This document shows positions 8,464 through 17,447 of a stretch of 64,000 nucleotides of DNA, piece after piece. Position 1 is the first letter of the stretch; every line of letters begins with the position of its first letter. The notes beneath the pieces were generated by a model that did no database searches, was not told the DNA's origin, and was given only the letters and a program-made list of their open reading frames with translations. The stretch comes from Flavobacterium inviolabile. Lineage in GTDB: Bacteria > Bacteroidota > Bacteroidia > Flavobacteriales > Flavobacteriaceae. The DNA is taken from the NCBI RefSeq assembly GCF_013389455.1, contig NZ_CP058278.1, positions 3,534,001 through 3,598,000 of the forward strand, read 5' to 3'. Both the position numbers and the translations under genes were made by a program.

Positions 8464-10683
8464 ATGCTATATCAAATCAGAAAATTCATAGACAGCACCA
8501 ATTTCACCAATGCCATAAAAGTAACGCTTGCCGCCGTAATCCCGTTTTTAGCTTTAGCCAATCTGGGGTATTTCAATATCGGTTTTACCGTTGCTTTGGG
8601 TGCCATACTCGCTTTCCCCAGTGATATTCACGGTAATTTAAAACACAAAATCAACGGTTTACTCGTCGCTGTTTTATTAGCCGCCGGATGTACTTTGCTC
8701 ATCAGCGCCTGCAGTTCGCACCCGTGGATATTGTATCCGGTCATGGCTTTTTCGCTCTTTTTCCTTTCGATGTTATCAGCTTACGGCCAGCGTGCCAACC
8801 TGGTTTCGTTTTCGGGTTTAATTGCAATAGCCCTGGCTTTCAGCCATGATTACAAAGGCTGGGATCTGATCGTACACAGTACCTGGATTGCTGCCGGAGG
8901 GTTGTTTTATATTCTTATTTCCCTGCTTTTCTATTTTATACGGCCCAAACGTTATGTTGAATTACTGACGGTTGATTGTATCCGGCTGACATCAAAATAC
9001 CTGAAACTGCGAGGGGATTTGTGGAATATTGATGCCAATAAATCCAAGATCATTGAGAAACAGCTGCACCTGCAGGTAGAGATCAATACCATACACGAGA
9101 ATCTGCGGGAGTTTTTAATTGGTGCGCAAAGCAGTTCCAGTAACTCCAATCACAACCGGAAAATGCTGATTGTTTTTACCACCATGGTGGATATCCTGGA
9201 ATTAGCGCTTTCGACTTCTTTTGATTACGACAAGCTGCATAAAAAATTTGCTGCCCACCAAAAGGTACTGGCTACTTACCAAAACCTGGCGTATAATCTT
9301 GCTGCCAGCCTGAAAAAAATTGCAAAAAGCATCGAAAACGGCTCAAAATACACTTCCCGGCATTCGTTACAGGAAGACCTTGAAGCGCTGGAACGCGTCA
9401 TTGCCAATTATGAAAAAACGCTTGGTAAGGAAAATGCCTACGAAGGTGTTTTAATGCTCACCAACATGCTGCATTATGCCGAAAGACAGATTGAAAAGAT
9501 CAAGACACTGGAACGGGTTTTCTCCGGTTCCATCAATATTAATCTCCAGGATTATAAAAACCGGAATAAGGACATTGAAAAATTCTTAACGCCGCAAAAT
9601 TACCGCTGGAATACTTTAGTGGAAAACCTGAGTTTTTCCTCTACTTTTTTCCGCCATGCGCTTCGTATGACCATTACACTGCTGCTGGGCTATATTATCG
9701 GCCGTTTTCTTCCGTTTCAGAATGTTTACTGGATATTGTTAACAATAGTGGTTATCATGCGTCCCGGATATGGACTGACGAAACAGCGGTCTATTGAACG
9801 TATTCTGGGAACCGTTATCGGCGGGGTGATTGCTTTCGGCTTTTTATACATAACGAACAATCATACTGCTTTAGGGGTTTTATCGATTATTTCGATGCTG
9901 CTGGGCTTCACTTTTTCGAATACGAATTATAAGATTGGCGCCACTTTTGTGACCATGTATGTGATTTTTATTTACGGGATACTAACGCCCAATGTGAACG
10001 AAGTGATCCAATACCGTATTTTAGATACTCTGGTAGGCGCGGTACTTTCGTTTACGGCAAGTTACCTGCTATGGCCTTCATGGGAGTTTTTAAATGTGCG
10101 TACTTTTCTGGAAAAGGCAATTGCGGCAAACAGGGATTACCTGAAAGAAATTGCCGTTTTTTACAATCAGAAAGGGGAAGTTACCACTTCGTATAAACTC
10201 GCCCGAAAGCATGCTTTTATTGAGATCGGGAACCTTATGGCTTCATTCCAGCGTATGATACAGGAGCCCAAATCGAAACAACGGCAGAAATCGCAGGTTT
10301 TTAAGCTGGCGGTACTGAATCACACGTTGCTGTCTTCGCTTGCTTCCATAGGGACTTATGTACAATCCCACAAAACAACCAAAGCTTCCGAAGCCTTTAA
10401 TATCGTGGTGAATACCGTGGTGCGGAATCTGGATCAGGCGATAGCGATACTGAACAATAAAAAAGATATTGTTTCCTTAACGGAAGATGAAAAGAAACGC
10501 CTGGAAATCAGCTTTTCAGAATTAAAAAGCATCCGGGCCAGGGAACTGCACGAAGCCGTTACGGATGATGAAGATTTCCGCCTGCAGCTGGAAGAATCCC
10601 AGCTGGTTATCGAGCAGCTGATCTGGCTGACCAATCTGTCGGAAAACATTTTAAAAGCAATTATCACGTTAAAACAACAATAA
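8464..10683 (+). CDS. FUSC/YccS family inner-membrane protein
   Basis: About 739 residues with two multi-pass membrane blocks, one at residues 15-165 and a second at about 395-545, each followed by a long helical cytoplasmic region. This duplicated membrane-plus-cytoplasmic layout is that of the YccS/FUSC family, related to the AaeB aromatic-acid exporter and plant aluminium-activated malate transporter fold. Transport substrate is unknown. A GTG six bases earlier could also start the frame; I chose ATG 8464. It splits ruvX from def, which are often neighbours in related genomes. Confidence 0.85.
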   Translation: MLYQIRKFIDSTNFTNAIKVTLAAVIPFLALANLGYFNIGFTVALGAILAFPSDIHGNLKHKINGLLVAVLLAAGCTLLISACSSHPWILYPVMAFSLFFLSMLSAYGQRANLVSFSGLIAIALAFSHDYKGWDLIVHSTWIAAGGLFYILISLLFYFIRPKRYVELLTVDCIRLTSKYLKLRGDLWNIDANKSKIIEKQLHLQVEINTIHENLREFLIGAQSSSSNSNHNRKMLIVFTTMVDILELALSTSFDYDKLHKKFAAHQKVLATYQNLAYNLAASLKKIAKSIENGSKYTSRHSLQEDLEALERVIANYEKTLGKENAYEGVLMLTNMLHYAERQIEKIKTLERVFSGSININLQDYKNRNKDIEKFLTPQNYRWNTLVENLSFSSTFFRHALRMTITLLLGYIIGRFLPFQNVYWILLTIVVIMRPGYGLTKQRSIERILGTVIGGVIAFGFLYITNNHTALGVLSIISMLLGFTFSNTNYKIGATFVTMYVIFIYGILTPNVNEVIQYRILDTLVGAVLSFTASYLLWPSWEFLNVRTFLEKAIAANRDYLKEIAVFYNQKGEVTTSYKLARKHAFIEIGNLMASFQRMIQEPKSKQRQKSQVFKLAVLNHTLLSSLASIGTYVQSHKTTKASEAFNIVVNTVVRNLDQAIAILNNKKDIVSLTEDEKKRLEISFSELKSIRARELHEAVTDDEDFRLQLEESQLVIEQLIWLTNLSENILKAIITLKQQ

Positions 10684-10713
10684 AAAAAGCGCACTGAATA
10701 GTGCGCTTTTTTT
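10684..10713. terminator. Bidirectional terminator
   Basis: The stem AGCGCACT/AGTGCGCT with loop GAAT is flanked by A- and T-runs, between the convergent FUSC and mqo genes. Confidence 0.88.
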
Positions 10714-10732
10714 ATTGCTAATACTGAAATGC

Positions 10733-12247
10733 CTACGCATTTACAGTTATATTGTTTTCCAGTTTCAGGATTTTAGCGGTATGTACTCTTAAGGTATCGG
10801 CTAATTCCGGATTATCATTCAGCGACAAACCATAAGAAGGAATCATCTCCTTTAGTTTATGCTGCCATTCGGTTGTTGCCAGTTGTTCCGGAAAACAACG
10901 TCCTATCAGATCCAGCATGATCGACACGGTGGTAGAAGCACCCGGAGAAGCGCCAAGCAATACGGCTAATGAACCATCGGCAGCATTAACCACTTCTGTT
11001 CCGAATTCCAACACGCCACGTCCCTGCTTGTCTTTTTTAATTACCTGTACACGCTGACCGGCATTTTCCAATACCCAGTCTTCTTTTTTAGCATCCGGTA
11101 AGTATTCTTTCAAGGCTTTCATCCTGTCTTCAGAAGACTGGAACACCTGATCGATCAGGTATTTGGTCAACGGAATGTTTTTCATTCCGGCAGAAAGCAT
11201 CGGTTTAATATTATTCAGTTTAATGGACTGTGCCAAATCAAAATACGATCCGTTTTTCAGGAATTTAGTCGAAAATCCGGCATAGGGTCCGAATAACAAG
11301 GCTTTCTGCCCGTCAATCATTCGGGTATCGATATGCGGTACCGACATTGGCGGTGCGCCAACAGAGGCTTTTCCGTATACTTTTGCCTGGTGTTTTTCGA
11401 TTATTTCCGGGTTGATGCATTTCAACCATTGTCCGCTAACAGGGAAACCTCCAAATCCGTCGCCTTCCGGAATATTGGCTTTTTCAAGCAGCAATAACGA
11501 TCCTCCTCCGGCTCCGATAAAGATAAATTTCGCTTTTACGCGTTTTTTACCCCCGTTTTCCAGGTCTTTTACTTTTACTTTCCAGGTACCGTCTTCATAT
11601 TTTTTCAGGTCTTTTACTTCGTGGTGGAAATGCATTTTCACACCTTCCAGTGTTTGCAGATAGCTGAATATGCTTCGGGTTAATGCCCCGAAATTAACAT
11701 CGGTTCCGATTTTCATTGAAGTAGCGGCAAGTTTTTTAGCTCCTTTACGCCCTTCCATGATCAGCGGTGCCCATTCTTTAATCTGACTGGCATCTTCCGT
11801 ATATTCCATTCCTTTGAAAAGGTGGTATTTCTGAAGTTCCTGATAACGGTTTTTAAGGTATTTTACATTTCTTTCTCCCCATACAAAACTCATGTGGGGA
11901 ACGCTTCTGATAAAACTTTCCGGATTGTTGAGTAATCCTTTTTCTACCAGGTAGGCCCAAAATTGTCTTGAAACTTCAAAAGATTCAACAATCTTAACGG
12001 CTTTTTTGGTTTCTACCGAACCGTCTTCCAGTTCCGGTGTGTAGTTTAATTCACAAAACGCTGAGTGTCCTGTTCCTGCATTGTTCCATGCATCCGAGCT
12101 TTCGGCAGCAGCGACATCTAAACGTTCAAAAATTTCAATTTTTAAGTTTGGTTGCAGTTCTTTCAGTAGTAGTCCTAATGTTGCGCTCATTATTCCTGCT
12201 CCTATTAAAACCACATCAGCCTCAGTTTTGTGTGTCGTAGTAGTCAT
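10733..12247 (-). CDS. mqo: Malate:quinone oxidoreductase
   Basis: The 504-residue protein begins with an FAD-binding Rossmann motif (VVLIGAGIMSATLG) and includes the Mqo signatures AGTGHSAFCELNYTP and GFGGFPVSGQWL. It oxidises malate to oxaloacetate at the membrane and passes electrons to quinone, replacing or assisting soluble malate dehydrogenase in the TCA cycle. It is monocistronic here. A -7 element lies at 12266-12273, 19 bases before the start. Confidence 0.94.
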   Translation of the reverse strand: MTTTTHKTEADVVLIGAGIMSATLGLLLKELQPNLKIEIFERLDVAAAESSDAWNNAGTGHSAFCELNYTPELEDGSVETKKAVKIVESFEVSRQFWAYLVEKGLLNNPESFIRSVPHMSFVWGERNVKYLKNRYQELQKYHLFKGMEYTEDASQIKEWAPLIMEGRKGAKKLAATSMKIGTDVNFGALTRSIFSYLQTLEGVKMHFHHEVKDLKKYEDGTWKVKVKDLENGGKKRVKAKFIFIGAGGGSLLLLEKANIPEGDGFGGFPVSGQWLKCINPEIIEKHQAKVYGKASVGAPPMSVPHIDTRMIDGQKALLFGPYAGFSTKFLKNGSYFDLAQSIKLNNIKPMLSAGMKNIPLTKYLIDQVFQSSEDRMKALKEYLPDAKKEDWVLENAGQRVQVIKKDKQGRGVLEFGTEVVNAADGSLAVLLGASPGASTTVSIMLDLIGRCFPEQLATTEWQHKLKEMIPSYGLSLNDNPELADTLRVHTAKILKLENNITVNA

Positions 12248-12265
12248 CGCAATATTTTAAAAGTG

Positions 12266-12273
12266 CAAATTTA
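12266..12273 (-). promoter_or_regulatory. -7 promoter element for mqo
   Basis: TAAATTTG on the minus strand matches TAnnTTTG and sits 18 bases before the mqo ATG. Confidence 0.6.
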
Positions 12274-12353
12274 GTTTGTAAAGTTCGAAAAACTATTACT
12301 TTTCCTGATCCTTTACAATCCAGATTACATTTTTAGTAAATTATAAAATTTTT

Positions 12354-12770
12354 CTAAATCATTTTTCGAGATAGATAATCTCTAAGCATAATTGTTGCGG
12401 AAATCTCATCAATCAAGCCCTTATTCTGACGCTGTTTCTTTTTAAGTCCGCTGTCGATCATGGTCTGAAAAGCCATTTTTGAAGTAAAACGTTCGTCTAC
12501 CCTTTCCACCTTCATATCGGGAAAAGCAGCCGTAAATTTAGCGACAAAAGCCTCTATTACGGGCGTACTTTCGGAAGGCTGACCGTTCATTTGTATCGGT
12601 TCTCCAATGAGTACTTTGATTACATTTTCTTTCGAAAAATAGTCTTTTAAGAAAGGAATCACTTCGGCTGACGGGATGGAGGTTAAGCCCGAGGCAATAA
12701 TCTGCAGTTCGTCGGTAACTGCAATTCCTGTTCTTTTCTGTCCGTAATCTATCGCTACAATTCTCGGCAT
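12354..12770 (-). CDS. ruvX: Holliday junction resolvase-like RuvX/YqgF
   Basis: At 138 residues it has the expected size. The RNase H-like acidic residues lie in MPRIVAIDYGQKRTGIAVTD, in VDERFTSKMA and in GLIDEISATIMLRDYL. The family is needed for 16S rRNA 5' processing in E. coli and has nuclease activity. It follows a methyltransferase gene by 10 bases, so both are likely transcribed from the promoter at 13563. Confidence 0.92.
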   Translation of the reverse strand: MPRIVAIDYGQKRTGIAVTDELQIIASGLTSIPSAEVIPFLKDYFSKENVIKVLIGEPIQMNGQPSESTPVIEAFVAKFTAAFPDMKVERVDERFTSKMAFQTMIDSGLKKKQRQNKGLIDEISATIMLRDYLSRKMI

Positions 12771-12780
12771 TTGTTTTTTA

Positions 12781-13524
12781 TTAAAGGGTTTTCTGTAATT
12801 TTCCTATTCGCAAAAGTAAGGGAAAAGTAACTTTTTTATCGCTTTTCTCCCACGATGTTTTAAGGTCTTCCCGAATGAGTGCTATCGGGTTCGTATTGTT
12901 TTTATCTTTATAATGCTGTACTGCCGACCAGGTTTCAAGATAGCCAATCAGCGCCTCAAATTCCCAGGTTACGTGATTCTCAAAAGATTTTGTCTTAATC
13001 TCGTCATAAGGAAACGGTATTGTGCTGTAATTGTTATCAATATAAGCCCGTTCTTTATCCCAGTAGCCGCCCAGTATGTCTTTATAGAGCCTTTTAATAA
13101 TGGCATCCGTGTGCGGGTTGGTTTTTAGCAACGCATATCCCAAAACCGCAAAGATGCCGTCATTTTTCAGCACACGGTAAATCTCCCTGTTAAAGCGGCT
13201 GAAATCGAACCAGTGCACTGCCTGGGCCACCGTTATCAGGTCGAATTGTTTGTCCTGGAATGTTGTTTGTTCGGCCGGCTGTATACTATATGCCAGATTG
13301 GGAACTTTTGCGGCATTTTTCAGTTGTTTCTCACTAATGTCGATAGCCGCTACCTGTTCAAAATGTTTTGCCAGTTTTTTTGCCAGTTGTCCGTTGCCGG
13401 TGGCTATATCAAGCGCCTGTTTTTTATGGGTAGCAAATGAAACAATGTAATCAATAATTTCCTTTGGATATTCCGGTCTGTAAGCAGCATATTCTACTGC
13501 CATTTTGGAAAAATTGTCTTTCAT
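12781..13524 (-). CDS. Class I SAM-dependent methyltransferase
   Basis: A methyltransferase-11 type protein of 247 residues from ATG 13524; a second ATG six codons upstream (13542) is possible. Motif I reads ALDIATGNGQLAKKL and the later motif FDLITVAQAVHWFDF, both typical of small-molecule methyltransferases of the UbiE/Tam type. Homologues usually begin close to KDNFSK, which favours the shorter start. The substrate cannot be deduced. Confidence 0.85.
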   Translation of the reverse strand: MKDNFSKMAVEYAAYRPEYPKEIIDYIVSFATHKKQALDIATGNGQLAKKLAKHFEQVAAIDISEKQLKNAAKVPNLAYSIQPAEQTTFQDKQFDLITVAQAVHWFDFSRFNREIYRVLKNDGIFAVLGYALLKTNPHTDAIIKRLYKDILGGYWDKERAYIDNNYSTIPFPYDEIKTKSFENHVTWEFEALIGYLETWSAVQHYKDKNNTNPIALIREDLKTSWEKSDKKVTFPLLLRIGKLQKTL

Positions 13525-13562
13525 CTCTTCTTCTTTAAACATTACCGAATAGTAATGCTTTA

Positions 13563-13570
13563 CAAAGTTA
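13563..13570 (-). promoter_or_regulatory. -7 promoter element for the methyltransferase-ruvX unit
   Basis: TAACTTTG on the minus strand, 38 bases before the ATG at 13524. Confidence 0.55.
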
Positions 13571-13630
13571 CTCCCAACAATGTAAAATTATATCCAAGAC
13601 CGGTTTAAATATTTCTTAAAGTTTTACGGC

Positions 13631-13957
13631 TTAATGGGATACATACTTTAAACCGATAATCGATCCGATCAGGGTACAGATAAAGAAGATTCTCCAGAAA
13701 TCTGCCTGTTCCTTAAAGAAAATAATGCCGACTAAAACGGTTCCTACTGCTCCTATTCCCGTCCAAACGGCATAAGCGGTCCCGATAGGCAGGGTTTGTG
13801 TGGCTTTAATAAGCAGCAGCATGCTAACGGTTAAACAGATCACAAATCCGGAATACCACATAATGGCTGCATTTCCGGTTGCTTCTTTGGCTTTTCCCAG
13901 ACATGAAGCAAATCCTACTTCAAAAAGTCCCGCAATAATGATTAAAATCCAGTTCAT
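13631..13957 (-). CDS. Small multidrug resistance (SMR) family exporter, Gdx/SugE-like
   Basis: The 108-residue protein has four transmembrane helices and the essential Glu13 in LFEVGFASCLGKAKEATG. SMR proteins work as antiparallel dimers that exchange protons for guanidinium-type or quaternary cations. The sequence around Glu13 looks closer to the Gdx/SugE branch than to EmrE, so guanidinium export is plausible. No guanidine riboswitch is visible upstream. A Crp-like regulator follows upstream on the same strand, 69 bases away, a pairing that suggests regulation or co-expression. Confidence 0.85.
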   Translation of the reverse strand: MNWILIIIAGLFEVGFASCLGKAKEATGNAAIMWYSGFVICLTVSMLLLIKATQTLPIGTAYAVWTGIGAVGTVLVGIIFFKEQADFWRIFFICTLIGSIIGLKYVSH

Positions 13958-14026
13958 TTTTTATTATTTTTAGACTGCAAATTTCGGGTACCGCAGCATG
14001 GCATCCTTTAACAAATGATAAAAAAT

Positions 14027-14590
14027 TCATCTTATTTCGGCACGGATCCGGCTTAAAGTTACCTGAGTTACGCCCAGATAGGAAGCAATGTTCCCCAAAG
14101 AAACCCGGTTCAAAAGGGACGGATCACCTTTTATCAGTTCTTCATAGCGTTCCAACGCCGATTTAAACTGCCGGGAAATGAGCCTTTCTTCGGTTTTAAC
14201 CAGTTCATATTCCGAAAGCCTCCTGCCCCAGTTGGCAATATCAATATCTTCCTGATAGAGTTCTTTCAGCTCCGTTGCCTTGATATGGTAAAGCCTGGAA
14301 GCTTCCAGAAGTTCTATCGTTTCATAGCCCGGTTTGTTAAAAATATAGCTGTTAAACGACAATACGACATCGCCTTCTTTCCCGAACCAGAAGGTAACTT
14401 CGGTATCGTTATTATAGCAAAATGCCCGCGCCATTCCTTCTTTTATAAAGTAAATATCGTTTTCCGTTTTGTTGCTTTCAATTAAATAATGCCCTTTGGG
14501 ATAGTGTACTTCCGAAAGGCGTTCTAAAATTTTATGCAGTGCTTTTTCCGGCAACGGATGAATGGACTGTAGTATTTCTTTTGCTGTCAT
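14027..14590 (-). CDS. Crp/Fnr family transcriptional regulator
   Basis: From the ATG at 14590 (MTAKEILQSIHPL) the protein has 187 residues. A cyclic-nucleotide-binding fold occupies about residues 20-110 (YPKGHYLIESNKTENDIYFIKEGMAR) and a C-terminal helix-turn-helix ends in IASYLGVTQVTLSRIRAEIR. There is no Fe-S cysteine set, so it is not an oxygen-sensing Fnr. Such short Crp-like proteins in Bacteroidetes often lie beside an efflux gene, as here. An upstream ATG would add 11 residues without family support. Confidence 0.85.
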   Translation of the reverse strand: MTAKEILQSIHPLPEKALHKILERLSEVHYPKGHYLIESNKTENDIYFIKEGMARAFCYNNDTEVTFWFGKEGDVVLSFNSYIFNKPGYETIELLEASRLYHIKATELKELYQEDIDIANWGRRLSEYELVKTEERLISRQFKSALERYEELIKGDPSLLNRVSLGNIASYLGVTQVTLSRIRAEIR

Positions 14591-14644
14591 TTTTGGGGCG
14601 GCGTGTTTATAGAACCAAAGCAAGTGTTTCGAAAAACAGTGCTG

Positions 14645-15085
14645 TTATCTGGCTTTAAATTTCCAGTCGAACTCATCATTGTCATTGATCGTTGCGCCCA
14701 CCTCAACCCGGATTATTTTTTCAAATTCCGATTGTAAAATCAGCCAGTTGCTTTCATTAAAGACATTATCGACCGAATCGAAGGTTTCCACTTCCCAGCT
14801 TTTGATGCCTTTTTCTGTAATTTCTTCCTGAACTTGTGCGGTTGGCCTGCCGATAATCCTGTTACCGAACAATTCCAGATCCGGATGCGAACAGATAAGA
14901 TACCCCATTCGCATATCTTCATCTTCATAGAATGTTACGCGGATTCTTTTATCGTTATACAGATAAATGATGTTGTTTTCATCGTCTTTATACTGTCTGT
15001 CCGGTTCTCCGTAAACGGCCATAACGTTTTTTTGCGTCATCCCGAAAATAAGTTCGTCTATTCCTGTTTTCAAATTGATTTTCAT
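14645..15085 (-). CDS. Uncharacterised soluble protein
   Basis: The ATG at 15085 (MKINLKTGIDELIFGMTQ) gives 146 residues. It has no signal peptide or membrane helix. The start MTQKNVMAVYGEPDRQYKDDENNIIYLYNDKRIRVTFYEDEDMRMGYL resembles a SmpA/OmlA-like beta-rich pattern in which GxPD precedes a short beta-sheet, but the similarity is weak. Function unknown. It is followed by a terminator-like hairpin that belongs to purM downstream. Confidence 0.65.
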   Translation of the reverse strand: MKINLKTGIDELIFGMTQKNVMAVYGEPDRQYKDDENNIIYLYNDKRIRVTFYEDEDMRMGYLICSHPDLELFGNRIIGRPTAQVQEEITEKGIKSWEVETFDSVDNVFNESNWLILQSEFEKIIRVEVGATINDNDEFDWKFKAR

Positions 15086-15158
15086 ACCTGTTTTTGTTTC
15101 TATCAAAGATATTTTATTTCCTTTTAAATGGCATTACGAATGCTGCTATTATTAGCAT

Positions 15159-15188
15159 AAAAAAATCCCTTATTCAAGGGATTTTTTA
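15159..15188 (-). terminator. Terminator of purM
   Basis: The stem AAAAAATCCCTT/AAGGGATTTTTT with loop ATTC lies 19 bases after the purM stop, with a T-run on the minus strand. Confidence 0.82.
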
Positions 15189-15206
15189 AATTGTTATGGT
15201 GATTGT

Positions 15207-16385
15207 TTAATATTCGAATTGTCCGTATTCGCTATTAATCGTCAGTTTTTTATGTTCGGATTCTTCTACCCTTCCTACAATTCTGGCATCGATGTCGAAT
15301 GATTTTGAAATGGCAATAATATCTTCGGCAATTGCTGCCGGAACATATACTTCCATACGGTGCCCGCAGTTGAAAACCTGGTACATTTCTTTCCAATCGG
15401 TTTTGGACTGCTCCTGAATTAGTTTAAACAGCGGCGGAACCGGAAACAGATTGTCTTTGATTACGTGAAGGTTATCAATAAAATGTAATATTTTGGTCTG
15501 TGCTCCTCCGCTACAGTGTACCATACCGTGGATTTCGTTTGCCGTATATTTTTCTAAAATCTTTTTAATGACCGGTGCATACGTACGCGTTGGTGATAAA
15601 ACCAGTTTTCCGGCATCAATAGGCGCGTCTTTTACAGCATCCGTTAGTTTAACATTACCGGAATATACCAGTTCTTCCGGAACAGAAGCGTCGAAACTTT
15701 CCGGATATTTAGCTGCCAGGTATTTATGGAAAACATCATGACGGGCCGAGGTCAGTCCGTTGCTGCCCATGCCGCCGTTATAGGATTTCTCATATTTTGC
15801 CTGACCAAAAGAGGCTAATCCTACGATTACATCGCCTGCTTTGATGTTTGCATTATCGATAACATCCGAGCGTTTCATTCTTGCCGTTACGGTAGAATCC
15901 ACTATCAGTGTGCGAACCAAATCGCCCACATCGGCTGTTTCCCCGCCTGTAGAATGAATGGTTACACCAAATGTTTTTAATTCTTCTATTAATTCTTCGG
16001 TACCGTTAATGATTGCCGAAATAACCTCACCCGGAATCAGGTTTTTATTTCTGCCAATGGTAGACGACAGCATGATGTTGTCTGTTGCCCCCACGCATAA
16101 CAGGTCGTCAATATTCATGATCAGGGCATCCTGTGCAATTCCTTTCCAAACGGTAGTATCACCGGTTTCTTTCCAATACAGGTAAGCCAGGGACGATTTG
16201 GTACCGGCACCATCGGCATGCATGATAAGGCAGTAATCCTGGTCGTTGGTAAGATAGTCGGGAACAATTTTACAGAAAGCTTTTGGAAAAAGCCCTTTAT
16301 CAATGTTTTTAATGGCGTTATGCACATCTTCTTTTGCGGCAGAAACGCCTCTCAAACTGTAACGTTTACTAGTATCGGAACTCAT
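15207..16385 (-). CDS. purM: Phosphoribosylformylglycinamidine cyclo-ligase (AIR synthase)
   Basis: The 392-residue protein is the longer Bacteroidetes form of PurM. It forms aminoimidazole ribotide from FGAM and ATP in purine synthesis. Family features include KRYSLRGVSAAKEDVHNAI at the N-terminus, MHADGAGTKSSLAY, the ATP/Mg loop DALIMNIDDLLCVGA and STGGETADVGDLVRT. The start at 16385 is supported by a -7 element at 16413-16420, which lies inside the longer open frame and would otherwise be coding. Monocistronic, with its own terminator. Confidence 0.9.
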   Translation of the reverse strand: MSSDTSKRYSLRGVSAAKEDVHNAIKNIDKGLFPKAFCKIVPDYLTNDQDYCLIMHADGAGTKSSLAYLYWKETGDTTVWKGIAQDALIMNIDDLLCVGATDNIMLSSTIGRNKNLIPGEVISAIINGTEELIEELKTFGVTIHSTGGETADVGDLVRTLIVDSTVTARMKRSDVIDNANIKAGDVIVGLASFGQAKYEKSYNGGMGSNGLTSARHDVFHKYLAAKYPESFDASVPEELVYSGNVKLTDAVKDAPIDAGKLVLSPTRTYAPVIKKILEKYTANEIHGMVHCSGGAQTKILHFIDNLHVIKDNLFPVPPLFKLIQEQSKTDWKEMYQVFNCGHRMEVYVPAAIAEDIIAISKSFDIDARIVGRVEESEHKKLTINSEYGQFEY

Positions 16386-16412
16386 GAAATGGTAGTGTGT
16401 GTTGTTGTCGGG

Positions 16413-16420
16413 CAAAGATA
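16413..16420 (-). promoter_or_regulatory. -7 promoter element for purM
   Basis: TATCTTTG on the minus strand, 27 bases before the chosen start. Its position decides against the upstream in-frame ATG at 16415. Confidence 0.65.
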
Positions 16421-16471
16421 CTCTAAAATGTGGGAATTTGAAAAAATGAAGATTTGAAAATCGTTTTTTAC

Positions 16472-17299
16472 TTAATTTTCAATAATTTCAATTTCCACTC
16501 TTCTGTTTGCTGCTCTTTCTTCTTCGTTTTTTTCCGGCAGCGGATTAATGGGCTGCGTACTGCCAAATCCTTTAAAGGTGGCTCTGGTTTTATCGATACC
16601 GTTTGCTTCCAGAAACAGGCGGATGGCTTTGGCGCGTTTGGTCGACAAATCGGCTCTGTCATTAGGCATGCAGCAGATATGTCCCTGGATCTGAATGCGG
16701 AGTTTCGGATTGCTTTTCATGATCTCCAGCAATTCAAACATTTTGGGCCGCGAATCCGGCAGTATGGCAAAGGTATTTTCGTAGAAATTAAGGTTTTCCA
16801 GTTTGAGTTTATCGCCCACCAAAGCATGCTTTACTTTTAATGCCAGCGGCGCATCGGCCGGAACGTCTACTCTTTTAATTTCGGTTACCGGTTTGATTCC
16901 CAGTATTTCATTTTCACGGGACAGGTCTTTTGCTTCAATATAATGAATCATGACTTTCCTGTTTTCGGCTTTTATTTTAGACTGCTTGTGGCTTTCCCCG
17001 AAGCTTCTGGTCTTAAAATCGTCTCTTGTTCTGACCGTATGCCGGACCGTATTGAAAACATACGTAACTCTTTTCTGGGCTAAGGTGTCGTTATAACTAT
17101 TCGTACCGTCCTCATCGGTAAATCCGTTGATGGCTACAATTTTGGACGTTTTGTTTTTATGCATCCATTCTTCCAGCCGCAGCAGTTCTTTTTTATTGAG
17201 TTCGTGTTTATTACTTTCAAAATACACCGCAACAGATTCCTGTGCAAAAGTTGTTCCGCCAAATAAAGCAACGAAAAGCAGTAATACGAATGGTTTCAT
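16472..17299 (-). CDS. Secreted protein with two OmpA-like peptidoglycan-binding domains
   Basis: A signal peptide (MKPFVLLLFVALFGGTTFAQ) leads a 275-residue protein. Residues 22-120 look like a first OmpA-type domain (VAVYFESNKHELNKKELLRLEEW, then INGFTDEDGTNSYND with the ligand-binding Asp and RVTYVFNTV). Residues 165-270 form a clear second one (NLNFYENTFAILPDSRPKMFELLEIM, IQGHICCMPNDRADLSTKRAKAIRLFL, RRVEIEI). No beta-barrel precedes them. It could tether the cell envelope to peptidoglycan. It lies just downstream of the curli operon, but with a terminator in between, so a link with curli is possible yet unproven. Confidence 0.8.
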   Translation of the reverse strand: MKPFVLLLFVALFGGTTFAQESVAVYFESNKHELNKKELLRLEEWMHKNKTSKIVAINGFTDEDGTNSYNDTLAQKRVTYVFNTVRHTVRTRDDFKTRSFGESHKQSKIKAENRKVMIHYIEAKDLSRENEILGIKPVTEIKRVDVPADAPLALKVKHALVGDKLKLENLNFYENTFAILPDSRPKMFELLEIMKSNPKLRIQIQGHICCMPNDRADLSTKRAKAIRLFLEANGIDKTRATFKGFGSTQPINPLPEKNEEERAANRRVEIEIIEN

Positions 17300-17388
17300 G
17301 TGTTGTAATTAGTTACAACGAATTAACAACTTTCCCCTGACTTTTAAAAGTCTTCCTTTATTTTTCTTGTGTTACCGGTCACATTAAT

Positions 17389-17424
17389 AAAGGCGTATCC
17401 TCCATACAAGAGCGATACGCCTTT
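17389..17424 (-). terminator. Terminator of the curli operon
   Basis: The stem AAAGGCGTATC (17389-17399) with GATACGCCTTT (17414-17424) lies 24 bases after the stop of the propeller lipoprotein gene, the last gene of the operon. Confidence 0.78.
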
Positions 17425-17447
17425 AAAAAAAGAAAGAGGTGAATCTT

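Noticed and set aside
17339..17352. 14-base palindrome GACTTTTAAAAGTC before the OmpA-type gene
   Set aside because: AT-rich and without a partner site or regulator gene nearby; not enough to call an operator.
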